This document shows positions 51,782-63,689 of a stretch of 64,000 nt of DNA, one piece after another. Position numbers and translations under genes: made by a program. The notes beneath the pieces were generated by a model, which did no database searches, was not told the DNA's origin, and saw only the letters and a list, made by a program, of their open reading frames with translations. Within the stretch, counting starts at the first letter, position 1; each line of letters opens with the position of its first letter. The stretch comes from Psococerastis gibbosa. Taxonomy: Eukaryota > Arthropoda > Insecta > Psocodea > Psocidae. The stretch is from NCBI GenBank assembly GCA_963971405.1, contig OZ020491.1, positions 19,338,855-19,402,854 of the forward strand. Reading direction: 5' to 3'.

Positions 51782-52310
51782 TGCGTAAGCGCCGGAAAAA
51801 AATTGGAAAGACAACGAAAAAGCAAAAAATGCATGTTTACCTCAAATTCAACTTAATTTGATGTGGCCGAAGGCGGTGCCTAAAGCTTTGATAGGCCATG
51901 GATAGGTCGGGTCCGGAGTAAAGGTCATTCCCTGCACGACCCGTACCCCGGCCTCAGCCCGGGCCCCGCAATTAGGCACCCCCGCCCTCAGCAATTCCCA
52001 CGCTATTGTCTCAATACAGACTCCTATTTAGGTACGTCCTGATGTGAACCTGAGATATCCCCTGGAGGTTACCTGCCTATCTTTCCAATCGGTTCTTTCA
52101 TTTGGGTATTATTAGTCACGGCAGATCTTACTCATTTTGCGTTTTATTTTTATTTTTCAGTATAATTAGTATACAGGATATATGGTATAAAAAGTATAAA
52201 AAGTTTTCAGCCACTAGCGTTGCAATTTCTTGGCCAAATATAGTGTTTTCTATCCCAATGGGTCTGCTAGGTCGCTAGGAATATGCTTATAAGTGTAGTT
52301 GGTCCATAAA

Positions 52311-52461
52311 GGCGCCCATTCCACATACGTTAATCGTGAATGAAAAATTGAAAAATGACGTAAATTGACGTGGTAGCAGAATTTTTAGTATGTCTTTAAA
52401 GTCTGCTAAAACGTCATTTTTCAATTTTTCATTGACGATTGACGCATGTGGAATGGGCGCC
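52311..52461. mobile_element. PIF/Harbinger-like MITE
   Basis: Ends GGCGCCCATTCCACATACG / CATGTGGAATGGGCGCC; flanks AAA and TAA. Core ATTGACGTGGTAGCAGAATT. It combines the GGCGCCC terminus of the composite family with the CACATACG arm of 36158-36298. Confidence 0.85.
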
Positions 52462-53770
52462 TAAGTGTCGTTTTAGAGCAATTTGGACATATTTTTTTAA
52501 TGTACAAGTAATTTCCCAGGATAGATCCATTCCATTGATATACATTATTATGTATTGTTGTTATTTTTATCCTATACATTTTTTTAGTTATTTTTAAGAG
52601 CTACCAAAAATGTTTCATTCCTATTAAGAAGTAATATTCTTGTACATTTTTATATACGAGTAAGCCTGAATCGATTGGCCTCAGTTTTTGAGCCCCTTCA
52701 GGCAGGTGCTCCTGGCCTGGCACCGACAACTTCGCTGTCCATTATTTTGTACAAACCAATTTCATTTATTGTGGCCGAAACCGGTTGTGTATTTTTTAAT
52801 TTAATTTAATTACGTAAAACTATACAAAGTTATTTTTAACAATGAGTGTTTAGAAACAGACACAAGTCACAATTTAAAAAAAAATTATAGGACTTTTTCA
52901 TCAAAAGGATGTTACATTTTTGAGAGCTCTGTATCAATATTTCATGTAATATTTAATTTTGAGCGCCTGTAACGCTGTTCAGTTTGTCTGTTCACAAAGT
53001 ATCCAGGAAAGCTTCTAGTATTTTGTTTAAGATTTGGCCCGGGGGGGGGGGGGGGGGAGGTGTATATTCCACACAATCCTAACTTGATGGTCTTTTATTT
53101 CTGTTTAATTTACTGTACACTAACTGCAATATTTAGTGATTTACTGTACTAGACAACATTTTATTGATAATTGATCAAATATTATTTTAATTTTTTTGAA
53201 ATAATGGCATTTACATACATTTTGGAACATGACATGCTGACTGAGTCTTTTATATTTTCAGGTAGAGAATGGAATGGACGTATTGCTTTGTATGTAGGTG
53301 AGTGTTTGAAAAATCTCTGCCTATTAGACCCTAAAAGCTTTGAGGTGGGACAGTGGTGGGCAAAGTGCGACTCTAGAGTCGCATGTGACTCTTTGACTTC
53401 TTAAGTGCGGCTCTGACCCAAATATCCACGAAAGGCGCAATAATATCTTCATTTCAAAAAAAACTTGATAAGAAAAAAAATACATCTTGTTTTGATAAAT
53501 TAAAATTAAAAATCGAGAACATGTATACAGTAATTTTTGTTAAAAGTTAAAAGATACGAGTATATAGGCAATTAAAATTTATTTTGTTGTAGAAATACGG
53601 TACCTACGTAACGTAAATCGAGTTGGCTCCCATTTTTTTTTTTTTTTTTTTTGTAAATTGTTGAAATGTTCTTGTTTGGCTGCTTAGCTAATAAATTGGC
53701 CGACCACTGAAGTAGGGGACCAGTAACCTCCTGATTTTATAGCTGAATCGCTATCAATATACCTGCATTT
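52462..53770. other. intergenic sequence, nothing recognised
   Basis: AT-rich, with a G run of 17 at 53041-53057. No supported exon. The frame at 53171-53404 has no recognisable homology. Confidence 0.4.
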
Positions 53771-53774
53771 TTTT

Positions 53775-54640
53775 TGCTTTCCAATTTATACGCAGTATAA
53801 GGAAAGCTTTGTGATAGTCGAAATTTTCGATTCCGAGATTTCAACGGATTTACACGTTTTGAGGTCCCAGGAACCCAAAAAAGTGGTTTTTACGAAATGT
53901 CTGTCTGTCGCTCTGTCTGTCGCTCTGTCGCTCTGTCTGTCTGTCTGTGCGTCGATTTCCGGGCAAACTACTCGGTCGATTTTGATGAAATTCGGCATGT
54001 TGGTTCATAAAAATCATACCTCGGGTCCATTTTTTCGGCTAACTCAATTTGGGGGGGTTTTATTTTCAAAATACTCCGAAAAAACGCCTAAAAAAATTAT
54101 TTCTCGAAAACGGCTCCAACGATTTCTTTTAAATTCACATGTATTGTAGTCGTTATTAATGTCGACAAAATGCGGGGGGTCGGTTGCCCCTTGATAGTTT
54201 GCTTCTGGGGGTAAAAAAATAAAAATAACTAAATTTTAATGAAAAATGACTAAAAAAAATTTTTTTCTGCGAAACCTTTCGATCGATGATTTCTACCTTC
54301 AGGTATGTTTTAGGTGTTAAATTTAGTTACAAAACTGGACATGTTGCTTTCCCAAAAAACTATTATGTTTTGCACAAAAAATTATTTTTTGAAAAAATGA
54401 TAGAAAATTCGCGCTCAAATGCATTGCGCGCCCTGCCATTATTGCTGTGTGGTAATTTGTTGGTCTAACCTATCTAGAATTTACCTCACCTACAGTGACG
54501 TCAGCTGGACAACGCCCCCCCGAGATGCCCGAAATTTAACTATAGGAAAATTATTTACCATGAAATTACTCATTTTCTCTAGCTACTACCTGATAAATTG
54601 AAAAGCATGTTCGAGTAAACTCGGACCGGTTCTTTTAAAT
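53775..54640 (+). repeat. GCTTTCC dispersed repeat, full copy
   Basis: Starts GCTTTCCAATTTATACGCAG and ends ATAAATTGAAAAGCATGTTC plus CGGACCGGTTCTTT. The TCTG microsatellite at 53900-53950 is the longest in the window. A 112-codon frame (53811-54149, starting MIVEIFDSEISTDLHVLRSQ) is shared in part with the antisense copy at 14720. Confidence 0.8.
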
Positions 54641-54654
54641 AAAATTTATGAGTT

Positions 54655-55225
54655 ACACGTATACGCAGTTCCACTGATGATGTCGACCGCAGCTGTTGAC
54701 ACAACGTTTGGAAGTACGGAATTTAATTCCCATTCATACAGTCTGCAATAGCCTTCTATGTACAATCATGCGTTACATGCTGCCGGCTAACCAAGTTGAA
54801 ATTATGTGAAATTTCATCCGGCTATTTTTCTGTTCTTCGAACCACGTCGACCCTGTTATTATGCTGGTTTATGGCATTTTTAGTTTTCCTTATGCTAAAA
54901 CGAAGTCCGAAGCGCAATTAACTTTGAAATATGAATAGTGGATTGAAGAGGGATCGGGTTGTAGAGTCCGCTGAAATCATCTATACATCTGTACCTTGGT
55001 GGAGCAGTAAAATCCGGGATGACAGGCCGTGGTCGTTCTGCGGTCGACATATTCAGTGGAACTGCGTAGACTTCTAAGATTGTAACTAGTTTGCTGCTGT
55101 GCTTCCGAGATACAATCCTAGAAGTCTACGCAGTTCCACTGAAGATGTTGACGAAACGTTTTGGACGTATGCTGTCAGAACTACCATGGCCTATCATCCC
55201 TGATTTTACTGCTTCGTCACGTAAC
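54655..55225. mobile_element. inverted pair of the hairpin element (copy C)
   Basis: An antisense block at about 54995-55075 and a sense block at 55115-55225 are mirror copies. Arms are AGCAGTAAAATCCGGGATGA and TCATCCCTGATTTTACTGCT. The body AGTTCCACTGAAGATGTTGA is shared with copy A at 25909. An extra fragment (CAGTTCCACTGATGATGTCG) is at about 54666. Confidence 0.55.
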
Positions 55226-55495
55226 TCCGCCCGTAAAAACTACATAAAAACGGCTAAAACATTTCTCAAAAACAGCTTCAACTATTTTTTTTTATATTCG
55301 CATACTGTATGTTGTAATTATTATTAATGAAAACAAACCGCATGCCCCAATACATTGCATACCCTGCTATTATAACCGTGTTGTATTATATTGGTCTGCC
55401 CGTTCTTGATTATGCAGTCGCCCCATCGATCAATTCCGTGCTTTGGGATAGGGAAATTCGTGGCAACCGAAATTTAATCCCAGTATAATTATTGC

Positions 55496-56045
55496 TTTCC
55501 AATTTATACGTAGTATAAGGAAAGCTTTGTGTTGGTCGAAATTTTCGATTCCGAGATTTCAACTTTTACGAAATGTCTGTCCTTGATAGTTTGCTTCTGG
55601 GGGTAAAAAAATAAAAATAACTAAATTTTAATGAAAAATGACTAAAAAATAATTTTTCTGTGAACCCTATCGATGATTTCTACCTTCAGGCATGTTTTAG
55701 GTGTTAAATTGAGTGACGAAACCGGGCAGATTGCTTTCCCAAAAAACTATTTGGTTTTGAGCAAAAAAAATGTTTTTGAAAAAATGATAGAAAATTCACG
55801 GCCAAATGCATTGCGTGCCCTGCCATTATTGCTGTGTGGACTGTGTGGTAATTTGTTGGTCTGACCTATCTAGAATTTACCTCACCTCCAGTGACGTCAG
55901 GTGGACAACCCCCCCCCCCCCCCGAAATGCCCGAAATTTAACTATAGGAAAATTATTTACCATGAAATTACTCATTTTCTCTAGCTAGTACTTGATAAAT
56001 TGGAAAGCATGTTCGAGTAAACTCGGACCGGTTCTTTACCATGGA
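55496..56045 (+). repeat. GCTTTCC repeat with internal deletion
   Basis: Begins GCTTTCCAATTTATACGTAG, loses the microsatellite section after GAAATGTCTGTC, then resumes at CTTGATAGTTTGCTTCTGGG and runs to the normal end at about 56035. A further fragment with the same internal modules precedes it at 55235-55470. Confidence 0.75.
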
Positions 56046-57869
56046 AGTACTCATTGTACCAATGGGTTAATTGTAAGAGTGGGCCGAAAGGCCCAATATC
56101 GCCCATATGGAAAATATAGACACTTTTCTTTATTTATTTCATATTATCTATCTCGGGACATATGCTAATTTATTTAACAAAGTGTTAGTTGGACTTACAT
56201 TGTCTTCTGTGTTAATAGTCATTAGAGGCAGGGGCCTCACAGTCATCTAACAATTAGGGTGGAGCCCATTGTCAGGGGAAGGGGCCAGGAGGCCCTGTTT
56301 GTTAAATAATATTAACCTTTACCTTGTACTAATTGATAAATAAAGAAGTATGTACGGGTTCACTCTTACCCGTTCTTTAATTGGCCTACCTTAATAAAAT
56401 TTTCGGGAGAAGATACGAAAAGATCACAAACAACACTATAAAAAAATCACTTCACCTTACATTTAGTAAAATTTATGATCGTGCCATAAAATTACGCACC
56501 GATTACGGGGAATTTTTTTATAGTCCCAGATTTACACCCTGACCCTCGGAACGTTCTGACACAACTGAACTGATGGGATTCCTCGGTCCATCAAGTCGTG
56601 GTTTACTGGTCCATAGCGTGATTCCCCAATCCGACGTTAATTCTTAAATGAGCAGACCGGTATTTTTCTCAGATTTATGGTAGATTTATCGATACCTCCC
56701 CCACCGCTTTGCCGTCTCCTATATTTTATATTGTAATAATTTTTATATCTTGAATTCTGATGGACCGTATATTTGATGGCTCAGCTAGAGAATGGGTTAT
56801 GTCCAGTTTTGGCTGGTGATGGGATCAAGCGAGGTTTTGCCCTGGGTTAAGTGGTCATTTATCATTTTTTGCTCTGTCATTTTTGTTTTTGCTTCATTCA
56901 TTTCTTCTTCATCAATGGTAATAATTTACTATTGGTTATATGCTACGGTACTACAAGGTATTATTTCGAATGTGGGAAAGATGCTGAAAGTGATGCTATA
57001 GAAATTTGTTTTTAAAGCTGTAGAATACAATTTTAAACGCAGATTTTAAAAACTTTCGTAACATATTTAACACATCGAGTTTTGTTCCTTACGGCATGCT
57101 TACGACAGCAAGCGTGGGTTGTACGCTTACTTATGGCAAGAAAAAAAAGTGTGACTCTTTAACGTAGTCTAAAAGTAAGCGTTAAAGCGCATGTCTGAAA
57201 ACCATAGATTTATTATGGAAGAATTACGCTCCACCCTTTCTGGTATTGCGTATTTAAAAGGTCCGGTAGAAGAAGACGGTAGTAAGATTATAAAAATAAT
57301 AATATGTGAAAGAGTAGGATATAACTCCTTCTTCCATGAAAATATCTGTTTTAAAGCGACTTGACACCTAAGCAAGGCCATTATATTCAAGCAAACGTTA
57401 ATTCTAAGCGAAAGAGCAATAGCCACCATGTGTCGGAAAATTTTCAGATTGGTTAAGTTTTTCCAATGGAGTGGTGATGCTTTGGGATAGGGTGAAACAT
57501 GGCAGCAAATACATATGTCCGTCGTATATTAGTATCAGCTAACCGGAGTCGTTCAAAATGCTGAATACTGTGCCGACTGCAGCGGAACCTCCATAAGACA
57601 CATTATGGGAAATCACACGCATACGTACGACTCTGCAGCTGAGGGCTGATCTTATTCCTTTGTTAAATAATAGCAATAAAATTCATCTCATCGCATTTCA
57701 TCATTGTATAAATAAATAATAAATAAGTAAATATATGTTTCTGTTAAATTATACAATACAAGTAATCAACAAGTAATTGACAAGAAAGTATAAAGTAAAA
57801 TCGTCAAAATCTGGTAGTTCTGTCATTGTGCTAGTCAGCTAGTGCCTCAGTGAAAGTGTAGAAAGCTTC
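56046..57869. other. intergenic sequence with a short GCTTTCC tail
   Basis: A tail module (ATAAAGAAGTATGTACGGGT ... CCGTTCTTTAATTGG) is at 56337-56385. The frames at 56792-57001 and 57429-57169 lack recognisable homology. Otherwise nothing seen. Confidence 0.4.
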
Positions 57870-58100
57870 CTCTAAGAGATGGTTTCTAAGCAATTTAGGG
57901 AAGTTAGAAGTATTTCTCGCCGCTCTCAGTTCAATCGGCAGTTTTCTAAGGTAGGCGAAACCCTGTAGTATATGATCCAGTCGCTCACACTTGGCTGTGC
58001 GTGGCTCTGGCCTCGCAGCCTTGCAAGGTCTCCTCTTTGCCTCGTGTTGTAGGGGTGAGTGTCCCCGTTTTGTTTAAATGTCCCCCACACCTCTAGCTTT
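57870..58100 (-). mobile_element. LINE reverse transcriptase C-terminal remnant
   Basis: The minus strand reads HPYNTRQRGDLARLRGQ, then after a frameshift RKLPIELRAARNTSNFPKLL. This is the C-terminal YNTR...LP..ELR...F pattern of LINE reverse transcriptases. Confidence 0.65.
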
Positions 58101-58349
58101 AAGAGAAAGAGAGAGCCGACTAAGCAAGTTGACGTCTGTCTGTACCGGGGTAACCTCTGGGGTGGCCGTGAGTAGAAGATATGTGGGGGCCGTGGGTACA
58201 AACGTTTAATTTCCCGCCAATTTCAAAACTTTGTTTGAAAATTGTATTCAACTTTCGATTTTTTTTTTTTTTAACCTCGTTTCTGGGGGTCGAATTTTCA
58301 GGCATTTTTGGGGCCGTGGGCCTATACGGCTATACCCCAAGTGCCCTTG

Positions 58350-58743
58350 CAGTGCCGGATTAACCCATGGGCACTTGGGGCACAGGCCCCCGGCCCCCTA
58401 AGAAATGCCTAAAATTCCGGCCCCCCAGAATGAGATATTTTTATATTAAAATATAAAAATATTAGAAATTAATTGAAATTGATAGTAAACCCCCACTATT
58501 TCAGCCCTATTTTTAAATTTTTTTCTCCCGGGAAGACCCCCCCCCCCCTGGCCATAATTATAATGATTCTTTGTACTATGTAAGCCAAATTATACCACAT
58601 TCGAAAACCTATCGTTACGCCACTGACAAGTGCCTCCCCCTTTTATGAGGTCTGGGACCGCCTCGTCCACGTCTGGTTTGCACCCGCGGCCCCCCCCCCC
58701 CTATCTTGTGCCCCCGGCCCCCCAAGGGGTTAATCCGGCACTG
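58350..58743. mobile_element. non-autonomous hAT element (MITE)
   Basis: 394 bp with terminal inverted repeats CAGTGCCGGATTAACCC / GGGTTAATCCGGCACTG and 8-bp flanks TGCCCTTG (58342-58349) and TGCCCATG (58744-58751), one mismatch. The first nine terminal bases are the same as those of the autonomous hAT at 21582. GC-rich subterminal blocks and C runs; no coding frame. Confidence 0.85.
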
Positions 58744-58776
58744 TGCCCATGGGTTAATCCGACACGTCGTAGATAC

Positions 58777-58998
58777 GTCAGGACCTGTTGAGTAGTGGTA
58801 CAGACTCCGACTTTCACGCGAAAGGTCCATGGTTCGAGTCCCACACTGGCTACATTTTCTGACCATGCTTCGGAGAGCATGTAAAGCAGGCGGTCCCGGG
58901 TCATCCTAGTTGAGTGTAAGAGAGGGCTTTTTAGCCGTAACTCCGCTAGGTTGGCTTAGTAATAGAACATTAAAAAGTCAAGATTTATTTATTTATTT
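58777..58998 (+). mobile_element. SINE-A copy
   Basis: Head GACCTGTTGAGTAGTGGTAC, B box GGTTCGAGTCCC, body AAAGCAGGCGGTCCCGGG, tail ATTTATTTATTTTATTT. Complete. Confidence 0.75.
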
Positions 58999-59329
58999 TA
59001 TTTACGTCAGCCCGGATTCAGCTGCTTCATCATTATCAATGTGCAGAATGTTCACAATGGGAAAACAAATATCGCTCAACTCCTTTCCAAAATAAATCCG
59101 CAGACTCGTAGAAAAAAAAAAGTAGTTTCCCGTCTTTGCTGGAATAGAGATGCGTCGTTATGGATATCGTTGCTGGAGAACTAATTGTAGATTCGTGAGG
59201 GGGGCGGTGTGACCCATGCCCGGGTCAGCGCTCTGTCGGTGAGAACACCAACTAAACTGGCAAGACGGGCGCATTCTTGTTTATGCTGGTATTGCACGCT
59301 ACAACTAGTCAACGAGTTCTGTTGTATAA

Positions 59330-59440
59330 TGACAAAGGCTGTCACGACTGGAGTGTGATGGTAAAGCGGTAGAATCCGCGTGGTAGTACGTTTTAAGATC
59401 GACCACGGCCCATCAGCCTGGATCAATTTGTGCATCAATA
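59330..59440. mobile_element. hairpin element, decayed copy D
   Basis: Contains AAGATCGACCACGGCCCATC and AGCCTGGATC, the shared body of the hairpin family. Its putative arms (GGTAGAATCCGCG and GGATCAATTTG) no longer pair. Confidence 0.4.
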
Positions 59441-59449
59441 ATTAATGAG

Positions 59450-59637
59450 ATTTTAGTTCTAAGGAGACTATTATAAATTAAGTTATAATATGGTAGAGAC
59501 TTATTATTGATGCATAAATGACGGAATATTGGCATGCCGCCTTAATTTATTTTAAACTACTGAATTAACACCATCACGTGATATGGTATTATATTAACCG
59601 CGGTATTAAAATCGCCATGATCGGGCCGCAGCTACGG
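59450..59637. mobile_element. fragments of two MITEs
   Basis: A GGAGACTATTATAAATTAAG module ending GGAATATTGGCATGCCGCC-TTA (about 59460-59543) is followed by the right end of a GCAGCCC-family element (CGGTATTAAAATCGCCATGA, to 59637). Confidence 0.5.
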
Positions 59638-59814
59638 CTGTCAGTAGTGGGGCCAAACATAAAACATGTTACAAACGCATGTAATCATGCCTATCGTGGA
59701 TATCTCATAAACTTTGTACATACTCGTATACATTTTTATTACCTGTAGGTTACCTATCCGTGTCGTGTCATTAAATATCCTCTGTTAGTTTAGATCCGGC
59801 CCTTGTGTATTAGA

Positions 59815-60235
59815 TCTATGGACAACATTGGCGTGAATAGGGGGTCCTGGGACCTGGGGCTAAGCCCCCCCCCCCCCCAGGTCCACCCGTAGCCCCCACC
59901 AGGATTTTTGGTGACAGACGTTTTGGAGGCTAAAGGCATAGTATCCACAATAATGAAAGGGAAACTAATTCTTAGTATGCTTATTTTACATGAAAAAAAT
60001 CAACATATTGACCAAGTATTTTCACAAAAAATTTATTATTCAAAATGCTTAAAACCCCAATACTTCAGAGCTTTTTTTTTTTACAAATTTTTCTCCGGGG
60101 GAGACCCCCGGGCCCCCCTCAATGGTAGGTTTATTCGTCGTTATAATAACTCAATTCTACCTCTTGCAAACATTGGCGTAAATAGGGGGGTCCTGCCCCA
60201 TGCCAATGATGGACAATCGAATTTAATATAATTTA
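59815..60235. repeat. G/C-run-rich repeat bounded by CATTGGCGT(G/A)AATAGGGGG
   Basis: The block CATTGGCGTGAATAGGGGG at about 59826 recurs as CATTGGCGTAAATAGGGGG at 60172. Between them are C runs and CTCCGGGGGAGACCCCCGGG. Probably a decayed hAT-like MITE. The 107-codon frame across it is an artefact. Confidence 0.4.
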
Positions 60236-60339
60236 ATAAATAGTATAATATTATTCTGTAAATACCTTATAGTCATATTATTCAATTCATTACAAAACTG
60301 GCAAAAAGACAATCGGAGAAGGTAACCGGGTAAGTCTTC

Positions 60340-60510
60340 GATGGCCAGGTGGTAACGTGCTTCCACTTGTGCGAGTCTTTACACGCCATGCGATCGGAGA
60401 CGTGTCGTAGCTCAACACAGGTACTAACCTACAGAGGCGACTGAAGAGGTCAATCGGATACATTCATTAAATTGTTTGTATGCCATTAATCTTAAAAAAA
60501 AAAAATTATA
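60340..60510 (+). mobile_element. SINE-B copy
   Basis: Complete: GATGGCCAGGTGGTAACGTG, GATCGGAGACGTGTCGTAGC, TTGTTTGTATGCCATTAATC and an A-rich tail. Confidence 0.75.
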
Positions 60511-60544
60511 AATAAACATACAATATTTGATGAATTATTGTAAT

Positions 60545-60745
60545 TTTTTTGAAGAACTTTTTATGGACCTACTACCCTTGTCCAATGCCAACGGACCCAT
60601 GGTTTTCGGACATTATTTGTATTCCGTATGAATTTTTGGCCATTGGCAAACTGGTATACGTTCTCGATGTCAACCTACACCGGCTACAAGCGATCATGGA
60701 CATGCTGCAACAAGTTTACCATTGACACAATGACACATGACTTGA
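60545..60745 (+). repeat. dispersed repeat C, sense copy
   Basis: Best copy: TTGTCCAATGCCAACGGACC, GGCCATTGGCAAACTGGTAT, GATGTCAACCTACACCGGCT and AAGTTTACCATTGACAC. Confidence 0.6.
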
Positions 60746-61039
60746 CCAACTACAGATATGACTTATGAGTCTTATGAAATATCAATCCTAGAGCTGTCAA
60801 AAATATCAGGACAAATAGAAGACATGTTTCTGAGCTTTTTGATATGTATATATACTGTATATATGATTTGTACCTCCTTCTGACACCAAGGGTCCAGGAC
60901 AGATTTTCGGAGGGGGCCATTCCGGGTTAAAGTGGGTGTAGCCTACCAAGCCAAATTAATTTTTAGCAATTGTGCAATTGGTGTGTTTGTTAGAGAAACA
61001 AGGCACATTAATTTACAGTGCATTACTTGAAAAACCCAT

Positions 61040-61430
61040 GCGCCCGATGCAGATAGGTACCAAGGGGGGGGGGGATCTCCCCCGGGGTAAAAATTTGAAA
61101 ATATAAGGACAAAATATTGGGGGTTTACGCATTTTAACAGCAGTAAAGGATTGATTTGTTAAAACTTACAAAGGAATGCTTATTCAGATTGCTGGAAACA
61201 GGCGGGTCCGGGCGCTCCCCCGGAGGAAAAGTTTGGAAATATTGTATATCCAAAATAGTGGGGTTTTACGATTATTACAGCAGTAAAATGTATAATTTAA
61301 ACATGGAAGACATATTCATGTTACCATACTAAGGTTTTCCTTTAGAATGTCCTATTTTATATAGTGTACTCTAATTTTTCTAGGGGGGGGGGCATGGCCC
61401 CCCTCTGGACCCGCCACTGTCTGACACAGA
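61040..61430. repeat. decayed hAT-like MITE with internal duplication
   Basis: Two related blocks (GGGGTAAAAATTTGAAAATA... and GGAGGAAAAGTTTGGAAATA..., each followed by a GGGGTTTTACG and ACAGCAGTAAA motif). The right boundary GGACCCGCCACTG resembles a hAT terminus; the left terminus was not found. Confidence 0.4.
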
Positions 61431-62039
61431 CTAATTATTGAATTTGATTTCTACACAAAAAACCATGGCGTGAAAGTCCTGAGGAAGGAGTTCATTGGAG
61501 TCAGTGAAGGCCACATATCATATCGAAATTTAGAGGAGCATGTTCTTTTAGAAAATAAAAATTTGTAAATTCTGTGGATCTACATAAAGTAATGTTCGGT
61601 ATTGAAGAAAAAAAAACTACTTTCAGTTGCAAAATATTGGTTTCTGGAATCCTATAGGCCAACTAAAATTTAGACCTATATTTTATTGCAGTCTCGAAGA
61701 CATTAAATTGAGCAACTGGTCTGGTAGAGCACGAATGAGGGATTCTTGGAAGCTATTAAAATAATTTCCATCTTCTTGGACTACTCTTCATCATCTCCGC
61801 AAACCCTTCAATTACTTACCTATATCGATTTTTTCCCGAACATAGCTGTTTCCAGCCTATTACAGAGTATATTGAGTAGCCTACTTTGTCGCCATCTAAA
61901 GTAAAATTTGGACTACTGTGACCACTTTCTTACCAAAATTAAAAACGGGCCAGGTTATTCTATTATACCTATATATTACTCTATTTACTCTGCAGCCGGC
62001 ATTGGTCCAAACCTCCATTTAAGATGCTGGCCACCCTTA

Positions 62040-62421
62040 GGCGCCCATTCCATTGACCGGCTAGGGCTATTTCCAAAACGGTGACGTGGTAGCAGACACT
62101 CAAGACTTAGGTAACGTCTCCACCGACCTCGCATTGCAGATTGCAAGTGACATTGACGGTAATGTTTGTTTTTCTTTTTATAGAAATCTATTAAAATGTT
62201 TGTAATTAACATATCCCATGAAGCCATTTTTTAATTTTAGTTTGTTTGTTTGTGATTTTATTGTATGATCATTGATCAATTTTAACTATGGCATAGAGGA
62301 AAATAAACATTTCCGTCAATTCTGCAGTGCGAGGTCGGTGGAAACGCCACGTAAGTCTTGAGTGTCTGCTACCACGTCACCGTTTTGGAAATAGCCCTAG
62401 CCGGTCAATGGAATGGGCACC
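62040..62421. mobile_element. composite (nested) MITE
   Basis: TTA flanks (62037-62039 and 62422-62424). Outer ends GGCGCCCATTCCATTGACC / GGTCAATGGAATGGGCACC carry compensating changes on both arms (TTGACC/GGTCAA), so the arms have evolved together. The inner module is in the opposite orientation to 30249. An 80-codon minus frame starts at 62227 (MASWDMLITN). Confidence 0.85.
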
Positions 62422-62574
62422 TTATGAATAGACCCTAAATCTGTTAGTGTTTCCTTTTTAATTTTATACATCAGGTCGCCCCTCTCGTTTTTTTTTAATG
62501 ACTTTATATGGACCCATAATAATAATACGGGCTTTCTGACAGATTTCATTTCATTCCTCTGCAACCAATATTTT

Positions 62575-62745
62575 TTTTTTTTTAAAGATAAATCGCATAC
62601 AAACAATTTAATGAATGTATCCGATTGACCTTTTCAGTCGCCTCTGTAGGTTATTACCCGTGATGAGTACGACACGTCTCCGATTGCATGGCGAGTAAAG
62701 ACTCACACAAGTGCAAGCACGTTACCACCTGGCCATCGAAGCAAG
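62575..62745 (-). mobile_element. SINE-B, antisense copy
   Basis: The reverse complement contains GATGGCCAGGTGGTAACGTG and TTGTTTGTATGCGATT. Lies between two composite MITEs. Confidence 0.75.
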
Positions 62746-62812
62746 CATTAACTGAGATATGACGTATATAAGGTTCATCCGCCGCCTTCTTGAGGGTGGA
62801 TCTAGCTAGTTA

Positions 62813-63196
62813 GGCGCCCATTCCACCGACCGGCTAGGGCTATTTACAAAAACGGTGACGTGGTAGTAGACATTCAAGACTTAGGTGGTGTTTCCACCGA
62901 TCTCGCATTGCAGAATGCAAATGACATTGACGGAAACAGAATTTTTCTTTTTATAGAAATGAATTAAAATGTTTGTACTTAACATATCCCATGACGCCAT
63001 TTTTTAATTTTATTTTAGTTTGTTAGTGATTTTACTGTATGATCATTGATCAATTTTAACTATGGCATAGAGGAAAATAAACATTTCCGTCAATTCTGCA
63101 GTGCGAGGTCGGTGGAAACCCCGCCTAAGTCTTGAATGTCTGCTACCACGTCACTGTTTTTGTAAATAGCCCTAGCCGGGCGGTGGAATGGGCGCC
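62813..63196. mobile_element. composite (nested) MITE
   Basis: TTA flanks (62810-62812 and 63197-63199). Outer ends GGCGCCCATTCCACCGACC and complement. The inner module matches 62040-62421 in orientation and in its shortened right arm (CCGTCAATTCTGCAGTGCGA), so these two are close relatives. Confidence 0.9.
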
Positions 63197-63455
63197 TTAA
63201 CGAACTCGATCAAGACATTTGTATGATCCATTTTTGTGCCAGGTTTTATCAAAATCAGATTTATACGGAAGTTACAGTGTTCCCTAAAATCTATATAATA
63301 ATAATTCTTCTTCTTCTTCTTCTTCTCCGGCCGGTACTCCCCTGCGCCGAAGGAATATATTTATAAATTAACAATTATACCCTTATAATACAAATAACCT
63401 GTGGGCCCCCAAGTTAATCAACTTGTCGGGGGCTCCCACAGTAAACGCTGTAGAT

Positions 63456-63505
63456 GATAATAATAATAATAATAATAATAAACGTCTTATATTTATGGGG
63501 CGAGA
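63456..63505 (+). repeat. (TAA)n microsatellite with shared flank
   Basis: About nine TAA units followed by ACGTCTTATATTTATGGGG, the same arrangement as at 26168. Confidence 0.65.
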
Positions 63506-63689
63506 CTTAAGACTAGAAAGTCTTTTTCTGCCTAACCCACGTCCAAAAACAATACAATTTCCAAAATACATACGCTTAACTTAAACAATATTATTCTAAC
63601 AATGCATAAAAAGAATTTATTCTAAAGTGATGTGACGTAAAAAAAACATACAGTAAATATCTAGACAGTATTCTTATTCTAAAACTATT

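Noticed and set aside
53811-54149. 112-codon protein gene
   Set aside because: It is the sense frame of a dispersed repeat, includes a microsatellite-coded stretch, and its counterparts in other copies are broken.
59908-60231. 107-codon plus-strand gene
   Set aside because: Covers a decayed GC-run-rich repeat whose boundary motif is duplicated; composition is not protein-like.
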